The notes: generated from the sequence alone by a model not told the origin. Positions 31,060 to 40,045 are shown, numbered from the stretch's first letter. The stretch is DNA of 40,294 bases from Bacteroidales bacterium (GCA_030531495.1 JAUNNJ010000016.1:1-40294), one strand, 5' to 3'. A program made the numbers and translations.

Positions 31060-33327
31060 TTAGTGGAGGATGAGGTTGATGAGGGTGGTGACGTCGCTCA
31101 CGTCGACTGTGCCGTTGCCGTCGATGTCGGCCAATTGAATATCAGTTGGTGCACTGCCTAAAATCATGTTGATAAGGGTGGTGACGTCGCTCACATCGAC
31201 CTGTCCGTCTTTGTTTACATCGCCTTTAAGAAAGGGGTCTTTCAAGTCTACTACGAGGGTGGCGATTGAGCGTGCCGGAATCACCATGCGGTCGGTGGCG
31301 GTGTGTGTGGCCGAAAGTTTCAGGTTGGAGGTGCTGCTGGTCACATAACGGCTGATTTTGTCCACTTCTTTGTTGATGCCACGCAGACGGAGGCTGGTGT
31401 AACGGCGCACACCTGAAGTGTTCACATACACTATCACGAGCTTGTCGTTCTCTGGCGAGATGTAAGCCGATGCAAGGATATTGTTCATTTCGGCGCCGCC
31501 TTCGAGCTGCACGCGCTTGTAGCCTGGGCGGATAAAGAGGCTGTAGTTGCCGAGTGCCCAAAGTGTTTTCTGTGCTTCTACGGTGCCTCCGTTTTCGAGA
31601 CTCGCATAATCGTCGCCATTGCTTGGGCGAAGGCGCACGAGCATGAAGCGGTCTTTCTGTCCGTATTGTTCGCGGTCGAATGCTGTCCAGAAATTCCAGG
31701 CAGGCATATCGCCGAATGCCAAATCGCAGTGAATCACCTTGCCCATAAAGAGGGCTATATCCATGTATGTGGCCTTGTCGTAGCTCGACGGGAAGCCGGT
31801 TTCGGTCGATGGCTCGGCATCGAGCAAGCTCCATTCGGTCTGCATCACCTCTAAGCCTTTGTCTTTGGCTGCATCGCGTGCCTTTTCGCGAACGTGGCGT
31901 AGGTCGCTGTTGGTGCTGAAAGTCCAATAACTGTGGGCTGCCACCGCAGGATACACATTCGAGAGGCCAGAAACATCGTTGCTGCCGCCGCCGAAGAATG
32001 CGCTAATTTGGTTAGTGCCACGAGAATAGGAAGAGCCGCTATAAAGTTTGTCGAGCGACGATGCCTCAGGAATCATAATCTTAGTGGTAAGACCCTGGTT
32101 GACGAACTCGGTGTTGAGCGCACGGGTCATACCAGCCACGTCGCCATTGGTCCATGGCGAGCCTTCTTGTCCGTTTCTCCAATCGAACTGTGGCTCGTTG
32201 ACTGGCGACACGAACGAAATATTGTAGCCTTCGTCCACAAAGTGTTTTGTGGTGGTGGCGAGGAATTTTGCAAACTTGGGGAAATTGCTGCTAGCGAGGT
32301 TGCACGACACAAACAGGCTGTTGTTGGCGTTCGCCTTGCCATTTTTTGTGTAATAGATTGGCGCAGAGTTGCTAAAGAGTGTAAAGTGCTCCACACCATA
32401 AGCCTTTGCCTTCTGCATAAAATATTGCTGCCCTGCCTGACGGGACCAGTCGTAGGTACCGTCGGCTGTGAGGAAGCAGTCGGCGCGTCGAGTTTCGTCC
32501 TCAATATTACTGTTGCTGCCTTGCGATGCACTGCCTGCGCCCAAATTCACGCGCCAGTTCGAAAGCCCGATACCGGTGGCAGCGCCAGAGGCGTCGATAG
32601 TGCGGCTAAAAAGCATTTTCGCAGCCTTTTCTCGCTCTGTGTTTGAGAAATACTTGCCCACATAATCGGCCATCCAGCAGTCGCTGGCGCCGAAATGGTG
32701 TATGGTCTGATAAGTGACAGAAGGGTCGACAGCGACCACTGCATCTGGAATATCAAGGTCGGAGAGGGTCACATCGTCGATGTAATAGCCGATTTCTCCC
32801 CAACCGGTGCGAGGATTATCCCAATTACAGCTATACACGAAATAAATTTCGTTGATGGTCTGTCCGTTGAACTTTTCGGCCAAGTCGATTACTACACGTT
32901 CCCATTGACCTGTTGATGCAAGTTTTTCCAGATACACCTGATTGGCCTCTTCGTAGCCATTGATGCCCACACGGAAATCTTTTGGCTGCTCGGTGCGAAG
33001 CATAAGAAACGTGAGATAGCGATGGTCGTAGTCCACCGCCACTGGCTGCGTCAGCTTCAGGCTCACCATATTGCCATACCAGTCGGCATTGGCCACATTC
33101 ACCGCGCCAAGGCATTTTGCAGAAGAATTGATACCATCGCGCAGCGGATTGAGCATGACGGAGGGTGGGGTAGAGAAGAGGGATGAGTTGGTGCTTGCCA
33201 AACTGATAGTGGAGCCTTGCTCTACACCATTTTCAAAATTTGCCACATTCATTTGAGCGCTTGCGCACACATTCCACGAAAGCGCCACTGCTGCGGCAAA
33301 CGAAAATATTCTAGAATTTTTGTTCAT
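31060..33327 (-). CDS. Secreted glycoside hydrolase family 30-type enzyme with C-terminal dockerin
   Basis: 755 residues with a signal peptide (MNKNSRIFSFAAAVALSWNVCASA). Residues about 25-195 form a beta-sandwich that may bind carbohydrate (ending GEIGYYIDDVTLSDLDI). Residues about 205-660 form a GH30-like barrel plus side domain. The acid/base Glu is in PVNEPQFDW (about 378) and the nucleophile Glu in MQTEWSLL (about 498). The start QTIHHFGASDCWM is also typical. The likely substrate is a beta-1,6-galactan or xylan side chain. The last 65 residues hold two dockerin-like loops (GDVNKDGQVDVSDVTTLI and DIDGNGTVDVSDVTTLI). No cohesin is seen in the window. It is transcribed alone from a near-consensus promoter. 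Confidence 0.85.
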   Translation of the reverse strand: MNKNSRIFSFAAAVALSWNVCASAQMNVANFENGVEQGSTISLASTNSSLFSTPPSVMLNPLRDGINSSAKCLGAVNVANADWYGNMVSLKLTQPVAVDYDHRYLTFLMLRTEQPKDFRVGINGYEEANQVYLEKLASTGQWERVVIDLAEKFNGQTINEIYFVYSCNWDNPRTGWGEIGYYIDDVTLSDLDIPDAVVAVDPSVTYQTIHHFGASDCWMADYVGKYFSNTEREKAAKMLFSRTIDASGAATGIGLSNWRVNLGAGSASQGSNSNIEDETRRADCFLTADGTYDWSRQAGQQYFMQKAKAYGVEHFTLFSNSAPIYYTKNGKANANNSLFVSCNLASSNFPKFAKFLATTTKHFVDEGYNISFVSPVNEPQFDWRNGQEGSPWTNGDVAGMTRALNTEFVNQGLTTKIMIPEASSLDKLYSGSSYSRGTNQISAFFGGGSNDVSGLSNVYPAVAAHSYWTFSTNSDLRHVREKARDAAKDKGLEVMQTEWSLLDAEPSTETGFPSSYDKATYMDIALFMGKVIHCDLAFGDMPAWNFWTAFDREQYGQKDRFMLVRLRPSNGDDYASLENGGTVEAQKTLWALGNYSLFIRPGYKRVQLEGGAEMNNILASAYISPENDKLVIVYVNTSGVRRYTSLRLRGINKEVDKISRYVTSSTSNLKLSATHTATDRMVIPARSIATLVVDLKDPFLKGDVNKDGQVDVSDVTTLINMILGSAPTDIQLADIDGNGTVDVSDVTTLINLILH

Positions 33328-33368
33328 GATAAAGGTATCGTAGGGATTGTTTGCTGTTTGCTTCTATA

Positions 33369-33401
33369 CAAAGATAGAATAATTATGCTCAAAACCACAA
33401 A
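33369..33401 (-). promoter_or_regulatory. Promoter of the GH30 gene
   Basis: On the minus strand TTTG (33401-33398), 21 bases, TATCTTTG (33376-33369). This gives a leader of about 38 bases to the ATG at 33327. Confidence 0.65.
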
Positions 33402-33503
33402 AGTTTTCCCTTGCGGATGCACTTTTGAACCAATAGAGCAATAAATTGCTACAATAAGAGAAAAATCTGAACAGAATATCACGCAAAATCAAGCACAAAT
33501 CGT

Positions 33504-33511
33504 TAACTTTG
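33504..33511 (+). promoter_or_regulatory. -7 box (TAACTTTG) of the SIS/PfkB/TPR operon
   Basis: TAACTTTG overlaps the in-frame ATG at 33509, so translation must begin downstream, at 33545. Confidence 0.6.
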
Positions 33512-33544
33512 CATCTATATTTAGCAAGCAAGAAAAGCGAAGAT

Positions 33545-34144
33545 ATGATAGATATAAAGCAATCAATGAGAGAAGTTCTCGCAGCCGAAAGCCGCGCGAT
33601 TGAAAGCATACCCGTAACCGATGGCTACGAAAAAGCCATCCAACTCATAGTGGAAGCCAAAAACCGAGGCGGTAAGCTGGTGACTTCGGGCATGGGAAAA
33701 TGCGGACAAATAGCCGAAAACATTGCCACCACTTTTTGCTCCACAGGTGTGCCAGCGGTATTTTTACACCCAAGCGAAGCGCAGCACGGCGACCTTGGCA
33801 TTCTACAGCCTGCCGATGTGATGCTGCTGCTCTCCAACTCGGGCAAGACCAGTGAAATCGTGGCTCTGGTGCAACTGGCAAAAGAACTCTATCCCGACCT
33901 TCGCTTCATTGTTATCACCGGCAATGCCGACAGTCCACTCGCACAGGAAAGCGACATCTGTCTGCTCACCAGCGGCGCTCCAGAGGTGTGTCCTTTGGGC
34001 CTCACACCCACCACCTCCACCACAATGATGACCGTGATGGGAGATGTGCTGGTGGTGAACACGATGCATGCCACAGGCTTCACTCGCCAGCAATATGCAC
34101 TCAGGCACCACGGCGGTTATCTGGGCGAGAAGAGTCGCCGATGA
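33545..34144 (+). CDS. SIS-domain sugar-phosphate isomerase (KdsD/GutQ-like, no CBS domains)
   Basis: 199 residues from the ATG at 33545; the earlier ATG at 33509 lies inside the -7 box. It matches the SIS half of D-arabinose-5-phosphate isomerase, which converts ribulose 5-phosphate for Kdo synthesis in lipopolysaccharide. Visible motifs are SGMGKCGQIAENIATTF, HPSEAQHGDLG, LLLSNSGKTSEI and PLGLTPTTSTTMMTVMGD. Full-length KdsD is about 320 residues with two CBS domains; these are absent here and the protein ends with HHGGYLGEKSRR, the usual SIS-CBS junction. SIS-only versions are seen in Bacteroidota. It heads an operon with a PfkB-like protein and a TPR protein. Another hexose-phosphate isomerase function is possible. 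Confidence 0.8.
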   Translation: MIDIKQSMREVLAAESRAIESIPVTDGYEKAIQLIVEAKNRGGKLVTSGMGKCGQIAENIATTFCSTGVPAVFLHPSEAQHGDLGILQPADVMLLLSNSGKTSEIVALVQLAKELYPDLRFIVITGNADSPLAQESDICLLTSGAPEVCPLGLTPTTSTTMMTVMGDVLVVNTMHATGFTRQQYALRHHGGYLGEKSRR

Positions 34145-34199
34145 CACCAACCAAAGAAAGGGGAAAACGACTTAATCAAGGATTTCAATAAAAACATAT

Positions 34200-35147
34200 A
34201 TGCGTAAGATAATTGCAATCGGAGAATCGGTTCTCGACACACTGTATCGCGACGGACAACCCATCAAGGCAATGGTGGGTGGACGAATCGCCAATGCCAC
34301 AGCATCGCTTGGTATGACCGGGCTACCGGTCACATTCTGCAGCGAATGCTGCACCGACAGCGTGGGCGACCTCGTGGTAGACTTTTTCAAGAGCCACCTT
34401 GTGGACACCAAATCCATCGACCGCTACACCGATGGCTCTACACAACTTTCGGCTATCTTCCTCGGCGAGAACGGCGACAAGATTGTGAACTATGGTGTGT
34501 ATCCCAATTCCGACCGATTCAACGTGGTGTGGCCTCGTATCGACGAGGGCGACATCGTGCTCTTCGGCTCGCTCTACGCCATTGAGCAGCCTCAGCGCGA
34601 ACGCGTGTACGAACTGCTTAGCTACGCAGCCGAACGCAAGGCGGTGATGGTGTATCTGCCGGGATTCCAACACGGCATCAACTTCCGCATCACACGCGTG
34701 CTGACTGCAATTCTCGAAAACTTTGAACTGTCAAGCGTGATTGTGGCGCACGAGCGCGATATCGCCGACATTTTCCCTGGCGAAAGCGCCATAGACGCCT
34801 ATCACAACCACCTCGAATACTATTGCCCATGCTTCATCTATATCGCTGCCGACGGTGGCATAGATGCATTCGTGGAAAAAGAACATTGGCACTTCGACAA
34901 CCCTAATCCAGTGGCAGAAAACTGGCTGGGATGGCAATCTGGGTTCACTTGCGGTGTGATTTGCGGCTTGCTGAAAGCGGGCATCACCGCAGAACAAATG
35001 CGCACCCTCGACAAAGCAACGATGCAGGACATCGTGAATACTGCACTTACACTCGCCAACAACGCAGCTGGCGACACCAACTGCATCGACCCCGATATGG
35101 CCGAAAAAATGCGCTTAGCCATCAGCGAAGCCGAAACCAAAGAATAA
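34200..35147 (+). CDS. PfkB-family sugar kinase homologue lacking the GAGD motif
   Basis: A 315-residue cytoplasmic protein of the ribokinase/PfkB fold. The N-terminal signature is intact (IAIGESVLDTLY, then GGRIANATASLGMTG near 27-41). The second signature, normally DTxGAGDxF with the catalytic Asp, reads ENWLGWQSGF at about 240-249, so the Asp is replaced by Ser247. It may be inactive, act on an unusual substrate or serve as a regulatory partner. It begins 55 bases after the SIS isomerase gene and ends 18 bases before the TPR gene, so the three probably act together. The strong conservation of the rest argues against a decaying gene. Confidence 0.8.
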   Translation: MRKIIAIGESVLDTLYRDGQPIKAMVGGRIANATASLGMTGLPVTFCSECCTDSVGDLVVDFFKSHLVDTKSIDRYTDGSTQLSAIFLGENGDKIVNYGVYPNSDRFNVVWPRIDEGDIVLFGSLYAIEQPQRERVYELLSYAAERKAVMVYLPGFQHGINFRITRVLTAILENFELSSVIVAHERDIADIFPGESAIDAYHNHLEYYCPCFIYIAADGGIDAFVEKEHWHFDNPNPVAENWLGWQSGFTCGVICGLLKAGITAEQMRTLDKATMQDIVNTALTLANNAAGDTNCIDPDMAEKMRLAISEAETKE

Positions 35148-35165
35148 AATCTAATTCAAGCTATT

Positions 35166-36161
35166 ATGGAGCATCTGCTTATCGACGTATCGACCCCAAC
35201 ATTCCAGACCGATATTTCAAGACTCACATCGGTGGCAGAGGAGACCGGCAACGAACCCGATTTCCTCTCTCTCAACACACAACAGCGACAAGACTTGACG
35301 GTGTGGTGGGTGCGCTACCTCATGCTTCACGACCGCGACAGTGAAGCCGCTTCATGCATCGACAACGCCGTGTTCAACGACGAAATCGACGAATGGCCTT
35401 TGCTGTTCCACAGTTGGCTATGGCTGGCGAGAATGAGCACATTTATCAAAAACAGCGATTACATTCTGGCACTGGGATCGGCAGAAAACGCCCTCAACGT
35501 GCTCGTGGAAGTGACCAACAAGCGCAATGAAGACTTTCTCGCCATTCTTGCATCACTGCTCTACAACCTTGCCATCGTGCATAGCCAAACCGACGACAAC
35601 AGTCGTGCAGTGAAGGAGCTAACCAAGGCACAGAAACTTCTGGAACGACTCGTGAAACGCGACAGCGCTCGCTTCTCGGCAATGCTCGTACACGCAGTGG
35701 AAGCATCGACAAGCATCTATAAAAACCGTGCCAACCAAATGAACATCCTGGCACACTACCAGCACACCACCGAACTCTACACCACCATGCTCAACGAGGG
35801 TGGGGCAGAGAAAACTCGTGAAGCGCTGGAAAACCTCATCGACTCGCTCAAAAACGAGGGCGACCTGCTCCTGCAAATGGGCAACGCCCGTGGCGCTGTG
35901 AAATTCTACACCAAGAGCCTGCGCTACCAAAAGAAAATCAGCAACACGATGGGCGAACGCGAACTCACGCTCTCTATAGCGCTGGCAAAGGCGCTCATTC
36001 GCCTGGTGAACCGAAGAGCAGCGGCCGAGCAACTTCTCAACTCGCTCCTTCCACTGGCACAGCGACTCGAAGCCACAAAGGAAATAGCGGAGATAGAACA
36101 GCTGCTCAACAACCGCAACAAGAATTTCAACATCATGACTATGCTCAAGGGATTGAGCTAA
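35166..36161 (+). CDS. TPR-like helical repeat protein
   Basis: A 331-residue cytoplasmic protein with no signal peptide. The predicted all-helical sequence has TPR-type helix pairs, for example ASLLYNLAIVHSQTDDNSRA, LLQMGNARGAVKFYTKSL and a C-terminal leucine-rich helix. No enzyme motif is seen. TPR proteins act as scaffolds, so it may bring the two upstream proteins (SIS isomerase and PfkB-like) together. That is inference from the shared operon. The gap to the PfkB gene is 18 bases. Transcription could end before the new promoter at 36240. Confidence 0.65.
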   Translation: MEHLLIDVSTPTFQTDISRLTSVAEETGNEPDFLSLNTQQRQDLTVWWVRYLMLHDRDSEAASCIDNAVFNDEIDEWPLLFHSWLWLARMSTFIKNSDYILALGSAENALNVLVEVTNKRNEDFLAILASLLYNLAIVHSQTDDNSRAVKELTKAQKLLERLVKRDSARFSAMLVHAVEASTSIYKNRANQMNILAHYQHTTELYTTMLNEGGAEKTREALENLIDSLKNEGDLLLQMGNARGAVKFYTKSLRYQKKISNTMGERELTLSIALAKALIRLVNRRAAAEQLLNSLLPLAQRLEATKEIAEIEQLLNNRNKNFNIMTMLKGLS

Positions 36162-36239
36162 AAATAAGGCCGCCTAATACAATTCGTTGAAAACTTTGTT
36201 TTATACGAACTATATTTTTTTGCATAATTAAAATTTCAT

Positions 36240-36247
36240 TAATTTTG
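36240..36247 (+). promoter_or_regulatory. -7 box (TAATTTTG) of the beta-barrel/metallophosphoesterase pair
   Basis: TAATTTTG lies 64 bases before the ATG at 36312. A TTTG (36219-36222) lies 17 bases upstream of it, slightly closer than usual. Confidence 0.55.
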
Positions 36248-36311
36248 CGGATGTAGCCAACATTTATCATGTGTTGGGCATCAGAAAAAGCAAAACAATA
36301 ACTCTCATCAT

Positions 36312-37031
36312 ATGCGAAAATTCATTACAGCAATCACAGCGATGCTCGTCGCATTCGGCGTTTCGGCACAGGAAACCAACTTCTGCGGCGAAACTAAATT
36401 CGACAGCATCCATTCCAACGAAGTGGTGGCGTATGCCCAAGTGGGCACAAACACCGTTTCGGGATTTTACATGGGCGCTACAGGGCTCTACACCCGCCAT
36501 TTCAACGACAAATGGTCGGTGGAAGGCGGAGCAAATCTGCAAATGAAGAAAAACCTCGTAGGCCTATCGGCACGCGGTATCTACCATTTCACATGGACCA
36601 AGCACAGCGATTTCTTCGCCAGTGGAAAACTCATGTTTAACAGTTACACCAAATATCATGCCAACGAATACATCGGCAACTTATCGCTGAACTGGCAGAC
36701 CTCTTATTTCGACATGACACTTGGTGGCTCACTTATCCACTGGACTTCAATGGGAAGCGGCTACACCGAACCAATTACGCTCACGTTTGGAATCGGTGCG
36801 AACATACGCCGACGCAACAACCCTTGGAACATCGGCTTCTTCTTCCGCAACTACGACGATTTCTACTACGAAAACTGGAACATCAACTGGGGCGTACGAT
36901 TCTACTCTCCACTACCACACACCAAACTCAAACTTTTTGGTGAAATAAATGTGCGGCCAGCAGGCTCTATGTCACAGCTCGCCACCAGATATGAAACTCA
37001 CGTTAAATTAGGTATTAAACACGTATGGTAA
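36312..37031 (+). CDS. Outer-membrane beta-barrel protein
   Basis: 239 residues with a signal peptide (MRKFITAITAMLVAFGVSAQ) and about ten alternating strands rich in aromatic residues (for example FFFRNYDDFYYENWNINWG), ending in an aromatic residue (KHVW). This is the pattern of a small outer-membrane barrel. The family and cargo are unknown. Its last codons overlap the start of the metallophosphoesterase gene by 7 bases, so the two are translated together. Both products are exported, and they probably work at the cell envelope. Confidence 0.75.
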   Translation: MRKFITAITAMLVAFGVSAQETNFCGETKFDSIHSNEVVAYAQVGTNTVSGFYMGATGLYTRHFNDKWSVEGGANLQMKKNLVGLSARGIYHFTWTKHSDFFASGKLMFNSYTKYHANEYIGNLSLNWQTSYFDMTLGGSLIHWTSMGSGYTEPITLTFGIGANIRRRNNPWNIGFFFRNYDDFYYENWNINWGVRFYSPLPHTKLKLFGEINVRPAGSMSQLATRYETHVKLGIKHVW

Positions 37032-38200
37032 TGATTACATCTACAATATTCCGCAAATCACGCCTTCGTTCACTCGCAATAGCAGTGGCAAGCGTGGCAA
37101 CCATCGCCTTCACATCATGCTCCAAAGTCGACCCGGCAGGCGTGCTGCTCGCCGGAACGGCAGTGAACGACCGCGTGAAAATGAGTTTGCTCTACTGGAG
37201 CGAATATGGCGATTCATACGACACTACAACGGTAAAGGACCTTGACTTTGACTTCATAGAGGACGAAAAAGGCGAAATCATCGATGTGATATACAAAGGC
37301 GAGCCACAAGCCTACTCTTTCCTCATCGGCGCCGACAGCCACACCCTCTATGACACTGGCCGCATGCGCGAAATGTTTGAGATTGCACGACGCGACAACG
37401 ACATGTTTGTGTGCCACCTCGGCGACATCGCCGAAACACAGCCACAATACTACGCAGCTGTGAAAAACGTGGTCGACTTCTACAAGCAAAAACAGCATGG
37501 CGGCAAACCATTCTTTGTGGTGCCTGGCAACCACGACATCACCCGCAACGGATGGGCACTGTTCACCGAAGTGTTTAAGGCATCGTACTACGACTTCTGG
37601 ATTCTCGCCGACTTCACACCCGACCGCAGAACGGCAATCTACGACCACTTCATCTTCCTCGACACAGCGTCGGGCACACTGGGCAAAGAGCAAATCGACG
37701 CCATCGAAAACGGTGCACTCCTCGAAAGATTACTCCCTAACGGAGAAGAAGCGTACTTCAAAGTGAGAAACCGCTTCGTGTTCACTCACACCAACTTCTT
37801 CCGTCCACGCTTCACACAATTCTCATCCACATTCTGCCGCGAAGAAATGTACTTCCTCCTCAACAAAACCAAAGAGTGGAACACCACCATGGTATTTGCC
37901 GGACACGTACACGCATGGGATCACCGATTCATCGACGGCGTAGAGCACCTCACATTCGACGCCATGTCGGAGCGCAACAGCAAGAACCCTGGCCCATACC
38001 TCATCCGCGTCAACGTATCCAAAGACGGTAAGGCCACATGGGAAAAGGTGCAAATGAACTACGTCAACAACACCGGATATCCCGAAAACGACTACCACCA
38101 CCTGCAGTGGGAAGTAGACTCAGGCCTCCGCGTAGGCCTCACATTGGAAGAATTCATGGGCTACACCGAAGACAAAGTCGACGCCCGCCTCGACCCCTAA
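37025..38200 (+). CDS. Metallophosphoesterase lipoprotein
   Basis: 391 residues with a lipoprotein signal (lipobox AFTSC, Cys32). It has the calcineurin-like metal-binding motifs in order: ADSHTL (about 101-106), LGDIAE, GNHDITRNGW, THTNFF and GHVHAW, so two metal ions are expected. It would hydrolyse a phosphoester, perhaps a nucleotide or lipid headgroup, in the periplasm or at the inner face of the outer membrane. The start could be 37025 or the ATG at 37031; both overlap the previous gene. It is cotranscribed with the beta-barrel protein. A bidirectional terminator follows. Confidence 0.85.
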   Translation: MVMITSTIFRKSRLRSLAIAVASVATIAFTSCSKVDPAGVLLAGTAVNDRVKMSLLYWSEYGDSYDTTTVKDLDFDFIEDEKGEIIDVIYKGEPQAYSFLIGADSHTLYDTGRMREMFEIARRDNDMFVCHLGDIAETQPQYYAAVKNVVDFYKQKQHGGKPFFVVPGNHDITRNGWALFTEVFKASYYDFWILADFTPDRRTAIYDHFIFLDTASGTLGKEQIDAIENGALLERLLPNGEEAYFKVRNRFVFTHTNFFRPRFTQFSSTFCREEMYFLLNKTKEWNTTMVFAGHVHAWDHRFIDGVEHLTFDAMSERNSKNPGPYLIRVNVSKDGKATWEKVQMNYVNNTGYPENDYHHLQWEVDSGLRVGLTLEEFMGYTEDKVDARLDP

Positions 38201-38280
38201 TCCCCCCCAATCGGCCAAACATAGGAACGTCGGACACCGACGCCACACACAGGGGACACACCCCCACACCATACACAAAA

Positions 38281-38317
38281 GCGGGAGGCTCGCTCATCAC
38301 CAGAGCGACCCTCCCGC
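38281..38317. terminator. Bidirectional terminator between convergent genes
   Basis: GCGGGAGGCTCGCTC (38281-38295) pairs with 38303-38317, 15 positions with one mismatch, with AAA before and TTT after. It closes the metallophosphoesterase transcript and AAA-DUF4143 copy B. A degenerate relative of the same sequence is at 39903-39945. Confidence 0.85.
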
Positions 38318-38334
38318 TTTCACATCTCATGCCA

Positions 38335-39708
38335 TCACACCTCAGGCGCAGCTATTGCCGGCATTATTAAATCGCCCGCATTTGTCGAATCACGGTTGAG
38401 AAACATACAAAAATAAATTGGCATATAAACCAAACCTTTGTCTGCAGTCACCTCTCGCTCATTACTAAAAACAATGGCTCTCTCTATATTGTATGCAGAC
38501 AAAAATCTATCTAAAGCGCTATGTTTTTTATAGTCTTTACCCGACTTTATTTCAAGAGGTAAAACCGAAAGACTTTCATAGTCATCAACCAGATAATCAA
38601 CTTCGCCGTTCTTCTTGTTGTCGTAATAATACAAAGGAAATCCGTGAGCATGCAATTCCTGTGCCACCACCGACTCGTATACTGTGCCTAAATTAACACT
38701 TCGCTCATCCTGCAGAATAGCATTTATATTATTGCCATACAACAGCTTTGTAAGTATTCCCACATCATTGAGATACAATTTCAAAAGGTTTTTCGTTCCA
38801 GTTTCCAACAGAGGAAAAGAAGGATTGCTTACAGCTTTCACCTCCAATGCAATACCCGATGCCGTAAGATATTCGAATTCATCTGCATAGTCGGCAAAAG
38901 AGCGATGTCCTTTTTTTCCTTCAATATCCTTTATGATTACGCGCTTCTTCTTGCTCTCTAAATTAGACGGAACCATATCGTAGATGCGACGAATCATTAA
39001 TTTATGCGCTTCATCGTGTTGAGAAGCGTCTATTCTATACAAATCGTGAATGTATTGTTGCAGCCTTCTACAAAGTACGATATTCCGAGTGCTAATAAAG
39101 GTGTTGACTACTTCGGGTAAACCGCCAATAAGAAGATAATTTTTAAATTGGCGCAACATATAATCATGTAAAGCCTCAGATAATGATTCTCGTTGTTCAA
39201 AACATCTTTTAGCTTCATCTACAACGTTTGCCCCACACCCCATGGCAATAAGGAACTCCTCGAAATCCAAAGGATACATCTCCTCTATTGCAACACTTCC
39301 AATTGGAACCGATGGCGTTTGAGATAACGCGACACCTAACTGTGAACCACTGGCAATATAAGTGAAACGTCCCTCTTGGTTCAAAAATTTCAGCATGGTC
39401 AATAATTTGGGATAACTCTGAATTTCATCCAAAAAAACAAGCGTATCCTCTTTGGTTCCCAAACGATCACCTGCTAAAGAACTGAGTTGGAGATGAAAAT
39501 CATGCAAACTATTCACCTTTGAAAACACCCTATCCCCCTCACTGTCTTCTTTCAAGTTAATCTCTATGAAATTTCTGAACAACTTTTGCCCAACATAACG
39601 AATAATATAAGATTTACCTATCTGACGAGCGCCGTTCACAAGAAGAATCTTATTTGGCTGAGTCTTCAAAAACGTCTCAATATTTTGCGCATATTTTCGA
39701 TACAACAT
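38335..39708 (-). CDS. AAA ATPase with DUF4143 (PD-(D/E)XK-like) C-terminus, copy B
   Basis: About 457 residues from the ATG at 39708 (MLYRKYAQNIETFL). The in-frame ATG at 39750 is rejected because the -7 box lies downstream of it. Walker A NGARQIGKSY is near 25-34. Walker B LVFLDEIQSYPK is near residue 85-96, and YIASGSQLGVA near 118. The C-terminal PD-(D/E)XK-like part has GEVDYLV and VLPLEIKSGKD. The family function is unknown. It has a near-consensus promoter with three 33-bp repeats directly upstream, echoing copy A although the repeat sequence is unrelated. It converges on the metallophosphoesterase gene. Confidence 0.85.
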   Translation of the reverse strand: MLYRKYAQNIETFLKTQPNKILLVNGARQIGKSYIIRYVGQKLFRNFIEINLKEDSEGDRVFSKVNSLHDFHLQLSSLAGDRLGTKEDTLVFLDEIQSYPKLLTMLKFLNQEGRFTYIASGSQLGVALSQTPSVPIGSVAIEEMYPLDFEEFLIAMGCGANVVDEAKRCFEQRESLSEALHDYMLRQFKNYLLIGGLPEVVNTFISTRNIVLCRRLQQYIHDLYRIDASQHDEAHKLMIRRIYDMVPSNLESKKKRVIIKDIEGKKGHRSFADYADEFEYLTASGIALEVKAVSNPSFPLLETGTKNLLKLYLNDVGILTKLLYGNNINAILQDERSVNLGTVYESVVAQELHAHGFPLYYYDNKKNGEVDYLVDDYESLSVLPLEIKSGKDYKKHSALDRFLSAYNIERAIVFSNEREVTADKGLVYMPIYFCMFLNRDSTNAGDLIMPAIAAPEV

Positions 39709-39731
39709 ATCTTTGTTCTTTTTCTTTTCTA

Positions 39732-39762
39732 CAAAAGTAGTCATTTTCAAACAAATAGCAAA
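39732..39762 (-). promoter_or_regulatory. Promoter of AAA-DUF4143 copy B
   Basis: On the minus strand TTTG (39762-39759), 19 bases, TACTTTTG (39739-39732). It sits between the two in-frame ATGs and fixes the start at 39708. Confidence 0.7.
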
Positions 39763-39764
39763 GA

Positions 39765-39846
39765 TTTTGAGAATTATTCCATGTTTTTAACACCAATTTT
39801 TGAGAATTATTCCATAACTTTAAAGCCTATTTTTGAGAATTATTCC
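39765..39846. repeat. Three 33-bp direct repeats upstream of AAA-DUF4143 copy B
   Basis: TTTTGAGAATTATTCC begins at 39765, 39798 and 39831, so the period is 33 bp. The array starts 2 bases upstream of the -33 element. The 17 bases between units are not conserved. Confidence 0.85.
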
Positions 39847-40045
39847 CAAATATATGTTAAATAGCCGCGTTATTATTAATATATAAAAACAAGTTTACAC
39901 CGAGAGGCTCGCTCATCACCCCAAGCGACCCACCCGCTTTCACATCCCCATCCCCCCGACTCCCACCCACCCCCATAAACCAGTTGCCCCATAACCCCAT
40001 AGCCTCATTGCCTCGAAAACTCGTTGCCCCGTAAAAAAACACCGA
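39847..40045. other. Gene-free stretch with a decayed terminator-like copy
   Basis: 39903-39945 repeats much of the terminator sequence of 38283-38325 (GGCTCGCTCATCACC, then AGCGACC, then CCCGCTTTCACATC) but pairs poorly. After it come degenerate TTGCCCC/CCCCATA words. No gene was seen. Confidence 0.5.

Noticed and set aside
39765-39846. The three evenly spaced repeats (and the set at 19680-19776) as CRISPR arrays
   Set aside because: The units are 16-25 bp with spacers of 7-17 bp, far too short for CRISPR. There are no cas genes, and the arrays sit exactly at promoters.
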